Notes: generated by a model not told the origin, from the sequence alone. DNA of 64,000 nucleotides from Caballeronia catudaia (GCF_001544755.2 NZ_FCOF02000027.1:1-64000), one strand, 5' to 3'; numbered from the stretch's first letter, positions 7,901-16,424 are shown. Made by a program: numbers and translations.

Positions 7901-9363
7901 ACGACCTGATGCGCCACGAAGCCGCCGGCGTCACGACCGACCTGTTCCCGAAGCGCATGACGATGTCGGGTATCGAGATGTCGCTCACGTATCACTTCGA
8001 GCCAGGTGCGCCGCGCGATGGCGTGACGCTGCAAGTGCCGCTCTACGGGCTGAATCAGATCGACGCGCGGCGCGTCGAATGGCTCGTGCCGGGCATGATC
8101 AAGGAGAAGGCGCAATTGCTGCTGAAGTCGCTGCCGCAGAAGCTGCGCCGTCACGTCGTACCGTTGCCGGAATACGCGGCGGGATTCGCCGGGCGTCACG
8201 CGGGGCCGAAATTCGGCGCGGGCGCGCTCGTCGATACGCTCATCGCCGATATTCGGGAGCAAACGCAGGTCGCGGTGAAGGGCGCGGACTTCAAGCTCGA
8301 AACGTTGCCCGCGCACCTGTTCATGAACTTCAAGGTGATCGACGAGCACGGCCGCCAGCTCGCGATGGGCCGCAATCTTGCGCAACTGCGCGCGGAACTT
8401 GGCGGCCAGGCGCAGCAGCAGTTTCAGAAGCTGACGTCCGTCGCCGCGCTCGATGCCCTTACCGGTGAAACGAGCGCACCGCAGGCGCAACCGGCGAGCG
8501 AAGGCACCGCGCTCTACGAAAACCTCACGACGTGGAATTTCGGCAAGCTGCCCGAGCTGCTCGAAATCCGCCGTCGCGGGCAGACGCTGTTCGGCTATCC
8601 GGCGTTGGTGGATCGCGGCACGCATTGCGACGTCGAAGTGTTCGATTCGCCCGAGGAAGCGGCGCGGATTCATCGCGCGGGTTTGCGGCGGCTTTTCGCG
8701 CTGCAACTGCGCGAGCCGATCCGCTATCTGGAGAAGAACCTGCCGGGCCTGCGCGAAATGTCGATGCAGTACATGGCGCTCGGCACGGCGGACGAACTGC
8801 GCGACCAGATCGTCGAGACGGCGCTCGATCGCGCATGCCTGCAAGACCCGCTTCCCGACGACGACGCCAGCTTCCACGCCCGCCGCGACGCCGCGAAAGG
8901 GCGCCTGACGCTGCTCGCCAATGAAATCGCGCGGCTCGTCGGCACGATTCTCGCAGAGCATGCCGCGCTCGCGAAAAAGCTCGCGCAGGCGAAATCGTTC
9001 GCATCGGCTTTTGCGGACATGCAGGCGCAATCGAGCGCGCTGATCGGCAAGCGCTTCATCATCGACACGCCTTATGCGCAGCTCGCGCACTTTGCGCGCT
9101 ATCTGAAGGGCATCGCGCTGCGCATCGACAAGCTGAAGGCCGATCCGGCCCGCGACGCACGCCTTTTCGCCGAACTTCAGCCGCTCGCGCAGCATTATCA
9201 GCGCGCGCTGTCGCAACGCGGCAGCGTCGCGGATGCGCGGCTGGCGGAGTATCGCTGGCTGCTGGAGGAATTGCGTGTGTCGCTTTTCGCGCAGGAATTG
9301 CGCACGCCGATGCCGGTTTCGGTGAAGCGCCTGTACAAGGTCTGGGAATCGATGCAGCGCTGA
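4924..9363 (+). CDS. hrpA: ATP-dependent RNA helicase HrpA (DEAH box)
   Basis: A 1479-aa DEAH-box helicase. Walker A GETGSGKTTQ is at 239-248, DEAH at 340-343, the TSATIDAERF motif III near 372, and the helicase C motifs TNVAETSLTVPG and QRAGRCGR follow. Then come the helicase-associated, OB-fold and DUF3418 regions typical of long bacterial HrpA proteins. These enzymes act on mRNA and on stalled or collided ribosomes. E. coli HrpA is about 1300 aa. The excess here is an N-terminal tail of about 200 residues rich in Arg, Pro, Ala and Glu that looks disordered. The start at 4924 is the only ATG before the helicase core, but a GTG/TTG start inside the tail cannot be excluded. It diverges from argA. 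Confidence 0.93.
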   Translation: MPNVFRPARPGQPGKPQSADKATDTQDQLKKLRENLLREAREGDGAGASGESAGLSKKELAARRFAGAKAGAAAVSKRAELKEPQRSEPATTAPPPSVHSPQPAAKTAPAQPDQRPRKPRDDARTSAQRSSQPQAKRSDARREQTDRPRRAVENTPAEARKPDATPRPSRVTERRNEAPKSERPSETREPREPRPPRAPRVVTPNPVPPITFPEALPVSARRDEIARAIEANQVVIVSGETGSGKTTQLPKICLALGRGLGAGGSGLIGHTQPRRIAASATGRRIAEELGTPFGEVVGYKVRFTDNLAPGASVKLMTDGILLAETQTDPLLNAYDTIIIDEAHERSLNIDFLLGYLKEILPKRPNLKLIVTSATIDAERFARHFGSDEKPAPVIEVSGRLYPVEVRYRPIEEESEAIKNAQGTAPKRGDRKTDRDLMEGIVDAVDELCRVGPGDVLVFLPGEREIRDAAEALRKHHPPHTEILPLFARLSAQEQERVFKPSNARRIVLATNVAETSLTVPGIRYVVDTGMARVKRYSYRNKVEQLQIEPVSQAAANQRAGRCGRVADGVCIRLYDEADFQARPRFTDPEILRSSLAAVILRMKSLHLTAIETFPFIEPPPGRAIADGYQLLNELGAVDDDNALTPLGRELARLPLDPRVGRMILAARDHHALTEVLVIASALSVQDPRDRPIEAQEQADQAHRQFVDERSEFLQWTRIWKWFEDAVAHKKSNKQLADACRANFLSHLRLREWRDVHSQLLTVVREHGWRLNESDATFEQVHLSLLTGLLGNVGLKADDEPHYLGARGIKFHLWPGSALLKKAGRWVMAGELIETSRLYARTIAKIEPEWLETVGAHLLKTSLSDAHWEKKAAQVAAYERATLYGLTVYARRRVSFGKQDPKYARELFIRGALVEGEFDTRLPFFAHNRKLVADIEQLEHKSRRQDVLVDDELIHGFYDSLIPEGIWTGAAFERWYRDEQKKEGNDKLLFLSRDDLMRHEAAGVTTDLFPKRMTMSGIEMSLTYHFEPGAPRDGVTLQVPLYGLNQIDARRVEWLVPGMIKEKAQLLLKSLPQKLRRHVVPLPEYAAGFAGRHAGPKFGAGALVDTLIADIREQTQVAVKGADFKLETLPAHLFMNFKVIDEHGRQLAMGRNLAQLRAELGGQAQQQFQKLTSVAALDALTGETSAPQAQPASEGTALYENLTTWNFGKLPELLEIRRRGQTLFGYPALVDRGTHCDVEVFDSPEEAARIHRAGLRRLFALQLREPIRYLEKNLPGLREMSMQYMALGTADELRDQIVETALDRACLQDPLPDDDASFHARRDAAKGRLTLLANEIARLVGTILAEHAALAKKLAQAKSFASAFADMQAQSSALIGKRFIIDTPYAQLAHFARYLKGIALRIDKLKADPARDARLFAELQPLAQHYQRALSQRGSVADARLAEYRWLLEELRVSLFAQELRTPMPVSVKRLYKVWESMQR

Positions 9364-9489
9364 AGCGCGGCTGAAAGGTCGCCATTTCTTGCGCCGAAGC
9401 AGCCCATTGCGCAAAAAGCCGCACCCCGTCAACCCGCCGCGCGAAGCAAACGTTCTACAATGACGCCTGCCCTCCGAAACCCGATTCCC

Positions 9490-10515
9490 ATGCGCAATAT
9501 TTTCCGTTCCGGCCGTTCTTCCGGCCGTTTCCGTGCGGCTGCCGCACGCGTAGCGCTCGCCGCCGGCGCAGCGCTCGTCGCCACCGCGGCGCTTGCCAAC
9601 AACGTCATCGTGCTCAATTCGGCGGAAGCCACGCTGAGCCTCATCGACGAAAACACGCGTCAGGTCGTCGGCACCGTGCCGACCGGCAAGGAACCGCACC
9701 ACCTGATGCCGACGCCGGACGCATCGTCGCTGATCGTCGCGAATTCGGTGTCGAACAATCTGATGTTCGTCGACCCGAAAACCGGCGCGTTACAGCGCTG
9801 GGTGCAGGACATCGAAGATCCGTACCAGATCGGCTTTTCGCCGGACAAGAAATGGTTCGTGTCCACCGGCCTGCGCCTCGACCGCCTCGACATCTATCAT
9901 TTCGACGGCAAGAACCTGAGCATCGCGAAACGCATGCCGCTCGCGACGATGCCGAGCCACATCGCGTTCACCAACGACAGCTCGACGGCGTTCATCTCGC
10001 TGCAGGTGTCGGGCGAAATCGCCGCGATCGACCTGGCGACGCAGACCGTCAAATGGAAGATGAAGGTCGGCAAGGTGCCGGCGGGCGTCTGGCTCACGCC
10101 GGGCGATAAATTCCTGCTCGTCGGCATGACGGGCGCGGATTACGTGGCCGTGGTCGACTGGCGCAACCAGAAGGTCGTCAAGACCATCACGACGGGCAAG
10201 GGCGCGCACAACTTCCGCTCGATGGTCGATGGCCGCCACGTGCTGGTGTCGAACCGCGTCGCGAACACCATCAGCATCATCGACGAAGAATCGCTCACGA
10301 ACGTCGGCGATATCACTGGCCTGCTGCCGGGACCGGACGACATGGAACTTTCCGCGGACAAGAAGTATCTGTGGGTTACGTTCCGCTTCGCGAAGCATGT
10401 CGGCGTGATCGACCTTGCGAATCGTAAGCTTATCGAGACGATCAAGGTGGGCCGTTCGCCGCACGGCATCTACTTCTACAATCGCGCGCCGGTGACGGCG
10501 CCGAATGGGGCGTAA
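9490..10515 (+). CDS. YncE-like seven-bladed beta-propeller protein, exported
   Basis: A 341-aa protein with a Sec signal peptide (RFRAAAARVALAAGAALVA, cleavage after AALA). The mature part repeats about 40-residue blades such as NNVIVLNSAEATLSLID, SLIVANSVSNNLMFVD and HVLVSNRVANTISIID, as in YncE/40-residue-repeat propellers. It should be periplasmic. The function is unknown; relatives bind DNA, cofactors or partner proteins. An earlier ATG at 9460 overlaps a TACAAT that looks like the -10 box, so 9490 was preferred. The tail of the gene and the next bases contain three copies of an 11-bp word. Confidence 0.8.
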   Translation: MRNIFRSGRSSGRFRAAAARVALAAGAALVATAALANNVIVLNSAEATLSLIDENTRQVVGTVPTGKEPHHLMPTPDASSLIVANSVSNNLMFVDPKTGALQRWVQDIEDPYQIGFSPDKKWFVSTGLRLDRLDIYHFDGKNLSIAKRMPLATMPSHIAFTNDSSTAFISLQVSGEIAAIDLATQTVKWKMKVGKVPAGVWLTPGDKFLLVGMTGADYVAVVDWRNQKVVKTITTGKGAHNFRSMVDGRHVLVSNRVANTISIIDEESLTNVGDITGLLPGPDDMELSADKKYLWVTFRFAKHVGVIDLANRKLIETIKVGRSPHGIYFYNRAPVTAPNGA

Positions 10516-10540
10516 GCGGGGCATAAGCAGGGGCGTAAGC
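10507..10540 (+). repeat. Three copies of GGGGC(G/A)TAAGC
   Basis: GGGGCGTAAGC at 10507, GGGGCATAAGC at 10518 and GGGGCGTAAGC at 10530. The first copy contains the stop codon of the propeller gene, so duplication added in-frame stops and spacer. This is probably slippage; no function is proposed. Confidence 0.7.
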
Positions 10541-10626
10541 GGGAAGGGCGCGGATTCGCGCCGTGTACTACGATTGAGGAAGGCCCGGAGTGTTGAGTCG
10601 GGCCGCCGCAAGCACCACGGAGCACC

Positions 10627-11646
10627 ATGTTTCATTCCATTCTCTCGGTCCTCGACAGTTTCGTTTCGTCGCTGCAGACGCTTCTTTACGTCGATGTCGT
10701 CCAGCCGGCGCTGTTCAAGCTCGGCATGATGGACTACGACGAGGACACCTACGACGCGCTCTACTGGGTGATCGTCGGCGTGCTGGAAGTCCTCACGATG
10801 TACGCGATCCTGCGCCCGCTCGAAGCGTTCCGTCCCGCGGAAACATGGAAGGACCGCAAGGGCGTGCGCGTGGACGTGCTCTACACGTGGATCGTCAAAC
10901 TCGGCATCCTCAATCTGTTTTTCTTCTTCACGTTCCAGCCGCTGTTCGATTCGATGCAAAGCTGGCTGCGCATCCATAGCGTGCCGAATCTGGAGATCGA
11001 CAATCTGTGGCCGGGCGTAACGACGCAGCCGCTCGTCACGTTCGTCATCTATCTGCTGATCCTCGATTTCGCGGGTTACTGGTATCACCGGCTGGAGCAT
11101 CGTTTCGGCATCTGGTGGGAACTGCACGCGGTGCATCACAGCCAGCAGAAAATGTCGCTCTGGACGGACGACCGCAACCATCTGCTCGACGATATCCTTC
11201 AAGCGAGCTTCTTCGCATGCGTCGCGCTCGTGATCGGCGTGGAGCCGTCGCAGTTCGTCGTGCTCGTTGCCATCACCAATTTCATGCAGAGCGTGCAGCA
11301 CGCGAACATCCGTCTGCATTTCGGCTGGCTCGGCGAGCGGATCGTCGTCAGCCCGGCGTTTCATCGGCGTCATCACGCGATCGGTTTCGGTCACGAAGGC
11401 ACGACCTACGGCTGCAATTTCGGCGTGCTGTTTTCCTTCTGGGACATCCTGTTCCGCTCGGCCTCGTTCGACCGCACCGTCGAGCCCACCGGCATCCGCG
11501 ACCAGCTCGGTGCGCCGGGCGTGGCGCCTGTCCATTACGGCGACGGCTTCATCGAACAGCACTGGCTGGCGTTCAGGCGCATCGCCGCGCGTCTTTCCGC
11601 GCGTCGCGCGGGCGCATCCGCTTCGGACAACTCGGCGGCCGTCTGA
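10627..11646 (+). CDS. Sterol desaturase / fatty acid hydroxylase family membrane protein
   Basis: A 339-aa integral membrane di-iron oxygenase. The histidine clusters are HRLEH (154-158), HAVHH (167-171), HANIRLH (225-231) and HRRHH (246-250), the conserved spacing of the fatty acid hydroxylase superfamily. Four or more hydrophobic helices precede and separate them. Members hydroxylate or desaturate lipids, carotenoids or sterol-like compounds; the substrate cannot be named here. GGAG lies a few bases before the ATG. It is followed 90 bp later by a membrane protein gene on the same strand. Confidence 0.88.
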   Translation: MFHSILSVLDSFVSSLQTLLYVDVVQPALFKLGMMDYDEDTYDALYWVIVGVLEVLTMYAILRPLEAFRPAETWKDRKGVRVDVLYTWIVKLGILNLFFFFTFQPLFDSMQSWLRIHSVPNLEIDNLWPGVTTQPLVTFVIYLLILDFAGYWYHRLEHRFGIWWELHAVHHSQQKMSLWTDDRNHLLDDILQASFFACVALVIGVEPSQFVVLVAITNFMQSVQHANIRLHFGWLGERIVVSPAFHRRHHAIGFGHEGTTYGCNFGVLFSFWDILFRSASFDRTVEPTGIRDQLGAPGVAPVHYGDGFIEQHWLAFRRIAARLSARRAGASASDNSAAV

Positions 11647-11736
11647 CCGCTTTCCTTTGCCGCGCCCTCCGGACCGGCGCCCGCCCACGGCGCTGGTTTA
11701 TCCTGTCGGTTCCTCTTTCTCTTCGACGACTCACGC

Positions 11737-12594
11737 ATGAGTGATTTGCTGCGTTCGTTCGTGCGCGCGCTTGCGAACGTCTTTCATCCGCGCATGCTGT
11801 GGCTGACGCTGATGCCGTTCGGCGTCGCCACCGTGGTCTGGGGCGCGCTCCTCTGGTTCTTCTGGCAGACGCTCACGGGCGCCGCGAACAACTGGCTCGA
11901 CGCCTGGGCGCTCACCTCCGCGATGTACCGTCTGTTCGATGCGGTCGGCTTCTCGTCGCTGCATGCGGTGATCGCGCCGTTTCTCGTCGTCATCATGACG
12001 GTGCCGCTGATCGTCGTGACGGTGCTGCTGCTCATCGCGACCATTTCGATGCCGGGCGTCGTCAAGCTGCTCACGCGCCGGCCAAAGGGTCATTACGCGT
12101 CGCTGGAAGAGCGGCGCGGCGGCTCGTGGTACGGAAGTCTCGGGCATTCGGTCGTGACCACCGTCGTGTGCCTCGTGCTGCTCGTCGTGACGCTGCCTTT
12201 GTGGCTCATTCCGCCGTTCTTCGCGCTGATTCCGCCGCTGCTGTGGGGCTGGCTGACCTATCGCGTGATGACTTACGACGCGCTCGCGCTGCACGCCAGC
12301 GTCGACGAGCGCCGCGCGATCGTACGCGACGCGCGCTGGCCCTTGCTTGGCATCGGCATCGTGAGCGGCCTCCTGAGTTCGGTGCCGACGATGCTCTGGG
12401 CGTGGTCCGTCTGGCTGCTGCCGCTGTTTCCGGTCGTCGCCGTGGTGACGATCTGGGCGTATGCGTTCATCCTCGTGTTTTCGGCGCTCTGGTTCGCACA
12501 TTACTGCCTGCACGCGCTGGAGCGTCTGCGCGCGAACGAGCCGCGCTACGACGCGATCACGGTCGAAACCCGCGACGTATCACTGAAAGATTAG
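11737..12594 (+). CDS. EI24 domain (CysZ-like) inner-membrane protein
   Basis: A 285-aa protein with about six hydrophobic segments, including WLTLMPFGVATVVWGALLW and AVIAPFLVVIMTVPLIVV. It has the spacing of the EI24/CysZ family, once annotated as etoposide-induced protein 2.4. CysZ itself is linked to sulfate uptake, but this branch in beta-proteobacteria is uncharacterised and no sulfur genes are nearby. The next gene begins 10 bp after its stop, so the two are probably co-transcribed with cutC. Confidence 0.8.
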   Translation: MSDLLRSFVRALANVFHPRMLWLTLMPFGVATVVWGALLWFFWQTLTGAANNWLDAWALTSAMYRLFDAVGFSSLHAVIAPFLVVIMTVPLIVVTVLLLIATISMPGVVKLLTRRPKGHYASLEERRGGSWYGSLGHSVVTTVVCLVLLVVTLPLWLIPPFFALIPPLLWGWLTYRVMTYDALALHASVDERRAIVRDARWPLLGIGIVSGLLSSVPTMLWAWSVWLLPLFPVVAVVTIWAYAFILVFSALWFAHYCLHALERLRANEPRYDAITVETRDVSLKD

Positions 12595-12604
12595 AGGGGC
12601 ATTC

Positions 12605-13423
12605 ATGGGCATTGGCGTCATCATCATCGGCGACGAAATCTTGTCCGGCCGCCGCACCGACAAGCATTTGCCAAAAATCATCGAATTGCTGGGCGCACGT
12701 GGTCTGTCGCTCGACTGGGCGGAATACGTCGGCGACGATCCCGCGCGCATCACCGCGACGCTCGCGCGCACCTTCGCATCGGGCGATATCGTGTTTTCGA
12801 CGGGCGGCATCGGTGCGACGCCGGACGATCACACGCGTCAGTGCGCGGCGAAGGCGCTGGGCGTGCCGCTCGCACTGCATCCGGAGGCCGCGGAGCTGAT
12901 TCGCGCGCGTATCCGCGACACGGCGGCCGAAGCCGGCAAACCGGTCGATCTGGAATCGCCCGAGAATCTGCATCGGCTGAACATGGGCACGTATCCGCGG
13001 GGCGCGGCGATCATCCCGAACAGCTACAACAAGATTCCGGGCTTTTCTGTCGGCGATCATCACTTCGTGCCCGGCTTTCCGGTGATGGCCTGGCCGATGA
13101 TCGAATGGGTGCTCGACACGAAGTACGCGCATCTGCATCACGCGGTGCCGCACGTCGAGCGCTCGCTGCTCGTGTTCGGTTTGCCGGAATCGCGCATCAC
13201 GCCGCTGATGGTGACGATCGAGCGTGATTTCGACGGCGTGCGCGCGTTCAGCCTGCCGAGCGTCGGCGATGCGGCGCGCGGGGCGCTTTACGCGCGCTCG
13301 CATATCGATCTGGGCGTGAAGGGCGATCCGGAGAAGGCGAACGCCGCATTCGAGGTGCTGCGCGAAGGGGTGATCGCGCTGGGCGGTGAAGTCGTGGAAG
13401 TGCCGCCGGAGGAAGCGAAGTGA
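12605..13423 (+). CDS. CinA-like protein, MoaB/Mog (molybdopterin-binding) domain only
   Basis: A 272-aa cytosolic protein beginning MGIGVIIIGDEILSGRRTD. It has FSTGGIGATPDDHT, the GGxGxTxxD loop of the MoaB/Mog fold, at about 60-75. This matches the N-terminal COG1058 domain of CinA, which in two-domain relatives has ADP-ribose pyrophosphatase or related activity. The C-terminal nicotinamide-nucleotide amidase domain of full CinA is absent, so it is a stand-alone COG1058 protein. GGGGCATTC precedes the ATG. It overlaps cutC by 4 bp (GTGA), implying translational coupling. Confidence 0.85.
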   Translation: MGIGVIIIGDEILSGRRTDKHLPKIIELLGARGLSLDWAEYVGDDPARITATLARTFASGDIVFSTGGIGATPDDHTRQCAAKALGVPLALHPEAAELIRARIRDTAAEAGKPVDLESPENLHRLNMGTYPRGAAIIPNSYNKIPGFSVGDHHFVPGFPVMAWPMIEWVLDTKYAHLHHAVPHVERSLLVFGLPESRITPLMVTIERDFDGVRAFSLPSVGDAARGALYARSHIDLGVKGDPEKANAAFEVLREGVIALGGEVVEVPPEEAK

Positions 13424-14115
13424 CGCTGCTGGAAGTGATCGCGACGACCGCCGCCGACGCGCGCGCGGCCGAACGCGCCGGCGCGGACCGGCTGGAGCTC
13501 ATCACTGCGATGGGCGAAGGCGGCCTGACGCCGAGCATCGGGTTGATCGAATCCGTGGTCGATGCGGTCGGCATTCCGGTGAACGTGATCGTGCGGCCGC
13601 ACAGCCGCTCGTTCGTCTACGATGCCGACGACTACGCCGTCATGCTGCGCGACGTGCGGACGATCGCGAAAACGGGCGCGAACGCGATCGTGACCGGCAT
13701 GCTGCGAGCCGATGGCGATGTCGACACGGATGGTCTCGCGCGCGTGATCGAAGCCGCCGATGGCTTGCCGCTGACGTTCCATCGCGCATTCGATGCAGCG
13801 CGCGATCTGTTCGCCGCATTCGATACGCTGCTGCGATTCGATGCCGTGACGAACGTGCTGACGTCGGGCGGCAGGCCGTCGGTGCTGGAGGCGCAGGCGT
13901 CGATCGCGACGCTCGTCGGGAAGGCTGCGGGAACGCGCTGCACGGTGCTGGCGGGCGCGGGACTGACCGTCGATGCGGTCGCGGCGTTCGTCGCGTCGAC
14001 GGGCGTGCGCGCGGTGCATTTCGGCTCCGGCGTGAGAGTCGACGGCCAAGCGCTCGCGCCTGTCGATGAGGAAAGAGTCAGGCGCGTGCGGGCGTTACTC
14101 GATCAGCAGAACTAG
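13420..14115 (+). CDS. cutC: CutC family protein
   Basis: A 231-aa TIM-barrel protein starting at a GTG with LLEVIATTAADARAAE. It contains GADRLELITAMGEGGLTPS, NVIVRPHSRSF, LTFHRAFD and LTSGGRPS, the conserved CutC motifs in order. CutC was named for copper tolerance in E. coli, but a direct copper role is disputed and the enzyme activity is unknown. The GTG overlaps the stop of the preceding gene (GTGA). The length fits the family. Confidence 0.9.
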   Translation: MTLLEVIATTAADARAAERAGADRLELITAMGEGGLTPSIGLIESVVDAVGIPVNVIVRPHSRSFVYDADDYAVMLRDVRTIAKTGANAIVTGMLRADGDVDTDGLARVIEAADGLPLTFHRAFDAARDLFAAFDTLLRFDAVTNVLTSGGRPSVLEAQASIATLVGKAAGTRCTVLAGAGLTVDAVAAFVASTGVRAVHFGSGVRVDGQALAPVDEERVRRVRALLDQQN

Positions 14116-14124
14116 ACGAGCCGC

Positions 14125-14589
14125 TCAAGCCCCAATCCAAGGCAGCTTCCGAAAACACCACCCCGCGACCGTTTTTCGATGCCCCTGCCCATCCTTGTCG
14201 CCTTCGAACCCTTCGAGCAGGTCATACGCGTGCGCGTATCCTTCCTTTTGCGCCGCGACTGCCGCCAGTTTCGAGCGCGCCGCGCTGCGGCATAGAAACA
14301 CGACCGGCGTATCCGGGGTGGCGACCTGTCGCAATTGTTCGATAAACTCGGCATTCGGCACGGAGCCGGGGTATCGAATCCATTCGATGTGCGCGTATTG
14401 CGCTCCGTCGATTGCCGGGCGGCCGACCCAGTCCAGCTCGGCGCGAGTGCGGACATCGATCAGGCGGACGCGCGGATCGAGCTGCAACAGTTCGAACGCC
14501 TCGGCGGGCGAGAAGGCGCCCGCGTAGGTCAGCTTGTTTTCCGCGGCGCGCTGGGCGGCCTGGCTATAGAGTTGCTCGAGCGTGCTCAT
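14125..14589 (-). CDS. Rhodanese-like sulfurtransferase
   Basis: A 154-aa single-domain rhodanese. RLIDVRTRAELDWVG (43-57) is the entry motif. The active-site loop is LCRSAARS with Cys100, the persulfide-forming residue. Such enzymes move sulfur to cyanide or other acceptors in the cytosol. The start at 14589 has GGAG 10 bp upstream; a longer frame to 14796 would add a non-conserved, Cys/Phe-rich stretch lying in the glnA control region. It converges with cutC, the stops being 9 bp apart. Confidence 0.88.
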   Translation of the reverse strand: MSTLEQLYSQAAQRAAENKLTYAGAFSPAEAFELLQLDPRVRLIDVRTRAELDWVGRPAIDGAQYAHIEWIRYPGSVPNAEFIEQLRQVATPDTPVVFLCRSAARSKLAAVAAQKEGYAHAYDLLEGFEGDKDGQGHRKTVAGWCFRKLPWIGA

Positions 14590-14661
14590 GGCGAATCTGT
14601 CTCCGTAGGCGCAAAGAATCATTTTAGCGTGCGCGACAAGCGCCGAAGAGCGTAGACGGAA

Positions 14662-14747
14662 TGCGCAAATCTGGTGCAGAAAAGTGTCAATGCACTGAAA
14701 ATGTGCTTCGATAAATCTGGACAAAGACGTCAGCACCAAAAAGGTGC
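14662..14747 (+). promoter_or_regulatory. NtrC-type binding sites upstream of glnA
   Basis: Three dyads resemble the NtrC consensus GCACCAN3TGGTGC: TGCGCAAATCTGGTGCA (14662-14678), GCACTGAAAATGTGC (14692-14706) and GCACCAAAAAGGTGC (14733-14747). Centres are about 29 and 41 bp apart and lie roughly 105-180 bp before the sigma-54 promoter, a normal enhancer distance. ntrC itself lies 3 kb downstream. Confidence 0.75.
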
Positions 14748-14844
14748 GATCGTCGAAGCAGCAAACGAGCAGCCGCATCGCAACACGCGGCGGCATCTTT
14801 CAAAACGCGCGCTGCTTCAAGCGCTTAGCGCAAGGTTGTTGCGC

Positions 14845-14861
14845 TTGGCACGGAAGCTGCT
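14845..14861 (+). promoter_or_regulatory. Sigma-54 (-24/-12) promoter of glnA
   Basis: TTGGCACGGAAGCTGCT matches the consensus TGGCACG-N4-TTGCW. GG and GC dinucleotides are exactly 12 bp apart. It precedes the glnA ATG by 84 bp, and NtrC-like dyads lie upstream. Confidence 0.85.
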
Positions 14862-14944
14862 TTCCATCCTCGATTGAATCGATGTACAGGATTGGTCGGG
14901 GCGGCGAAGCGATTCGCCGACTTTTGTTAATCAGGAGATAGGTA

Positions 14945-16360
14945 ATGAGTAAATCCGTGGCCGACGTCATGCAACTCGTCAAGGACGAGGACGTCAAGTT
15001 CGTCGACTTCCGTTTCACCGACACGCGCGGCAAAGAACAACACGTTTCCGTGCCGGTTTCGGCATTCGACGAAGACAAATTTGAAAGCGGCCACGCTTTC
15101 GACGGTTCGTCCATCGCCGGCTGGAAGGGCATCGAAGCGTCGGACATGCTGCTCGTCCCGGATGCGGACACCGCCTTCATCGACCCGTTCTATGAAGAAG
15201 CCACGCTCGTGCTGACCTGCGACGTCGTCGAACCCGCCGACGGCAAGGGCTACGAGCGCGACCCGCGTTCGCTCGCACGCCGCGCTGAAGCCTATCTCAA
15301 GAGCTCGGGCCTGGGCGACACCGCGTTCTTCGGTCCGGAGCCGGAATTCTTCATTTTCGACTCGGTGCAGTGGAACACGGACCAGTCGGGCACGTTCCTG
15401 AAGATCGGCTCGGAAGAAGCGCCGTGGTCGTCGGCGAAGGAATTCGAAGGCGGCAACACCGGCCACCGTCCGGGCACGAAGGGCGGCTACTTCCCGGTCG
15501 CTCCCGTCGACACGTTCCAGGACATCCGCTCGGAAATGTGTTTGCTGCTCGAACAGATCGGCATTCCGGTCGAAGTGCATCACCACGAAGTGGCGGGCCA
15601 GGGCCAGAACGAAATCGGCACCAAGTTCTCGACGCTGGTTCAGCGCGCGGACTGGCTGCAGCAGATGAAGTACATCATCCATAACGTGGCGCACACGTAC
15701 GGCAAGACGGCGACCTTCATGCCGAAGCCGATCGTCGGCGACAACGGCTCGGGCATGCACGTTCACCAGTCGATCTGGAAGGACGGTCAGAACCTGTTCG
15801 CGGGCAACGGCTACGCCGGTCTGTCGGAATTCGCGCTGTTCTACATCGGCGGCATCATCAAGCACGCGCGCGCGCTGAACGCGATCACGAACCCGGGTAC
15901 GAACTCGTACAAGCGTCTCGTGCCGCACTTCGAAGCGCCCGTGAAGCTGGCTTACTCGGCGCGCAACCGCTCGGCGTCGATCCGTATTCCGCACGTGAGC
16001 AATCCGAAGGGCCGCCGTATCGAAACGCGCTTCCCGGACCCGCTGGCGAACCCGTACCTGTGCTTCTCCGCGCTGATGATGGCGGGTCTCGACGGCGTGC
16101 AGAACAAGATTCATCCGGGCGAAGCCGCGGACAAGAATCTGTACGACCTGCCGCCGGAAGAAGACAAGAAGATCCCGACCGTGTGCGCGGGCCTCGACCA
16201 GGCACTCGACGCGCTCGACGCGGATCGCGAGTTCCTGACGCGCGGCGGCGTGTTCACGGATTCGATGCTCGACGCCTACATCGAACTGAAGACGCAAGAG
16301 TTGCAGCGTTATCGTCAGGCGGTGCATCCGATCGAGTTCGAGATGTACTACTCGCTGTAA
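14945..16360 (+). CDS. glnA: Glutamine synthetase type I
   Basis: A 471-aa cytosolic enzyme making glutamine from glutamate, ammonia and ATP, forming dodecamers. Visible motifs are FTDTRGKEQHVS, DGSSIAGWKGI, FFGPEPEFFIFD, VEVHHHEVAGQGQNEIG, KPIVGDNGSGMHVHQS and NRSASIRIPH. The late NLYDLPPEE carries the tyrosine that is adenylylated in type I-beta enzymes, so activity should be under GlnE control. AGGAGA precedes the ATG. Transcription should depend on sigma-54 and NtrC. A terminator separates it from ntrB, which may still receive readthrough. Confidence 0.97.
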   Translation: MSKSVADVMQLVKDEDVKFVDFRFTDTRGKEQHVSVPVSAFDEDKFESGHAFDGSSIAGWKGIEASDMLLVPDADTAFIDPFYEEATLVLTCDVVEPADGKGYERDPRSLARRAEAYLKSSGLGDTAFFGPEPEFFIFDSVQWNTDQSGTFLKIGSEEAPWSSAKEFEGGNTGHRPGTKGGYFPVAPVDTFQDIRSEMCLLLEQIGIPVEVHHHEVAGQGQNEIGTKFSTLVQRADWLQQMKYIIHNVAHTYGKTATFMPKPIVGDNGSGMHVHQSIWKDGQNLFAGNGYAGLSEFALFYIGGIIKHARALNAITNPGTNSYKRLVPHFEAPVKLAYSARNRSASIRIPHVSNPKGRRIETRFPDPLANPYLCFSALMMAGLDGVQNKIHPGEAADKNLYDLPPEEDKKIPTVCAGLDQALDALDADREFLTRGGVFTDSMLDAYIELKTQELQRYRQAVHPIEFEMYYSL

Positions 16361-16395
16361 GCGACATGCGCGCGACGCATGTGATGCGGTGATGA

Positions 16396-16424
16396 AAAAG
16401 GGACGGCGCGCCGTCCCTTTTTTA
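16396..16424 (+). terminator. Terminator after glnA
   Basis: GGGACGGC-GC-GCCGTCCC is a fully palindromic stem at 16400-16417, followed by TTTTTT. Confidence 0.85.

Noticed and set aside
5578..9702. A 1374-codon open frame on the minus strand opposite hrpA
   Set aside because: It is the GC-rich antisense shadow of a well-supported helicase gene; it is rich in Arg/Gln/His/Ala and matches no family. Similar shadows lie opposite kdpB (21968-24391), aceE (41452-44169), kdpD and uvrB.
14590..14796. Longer N-terminus for the rhodanese
   Set aside because: The extension is Cys/Phe-rich, not family-like, and overlaps NtrC-type sites; the ATG at 14589 has a good ribosome binding site.
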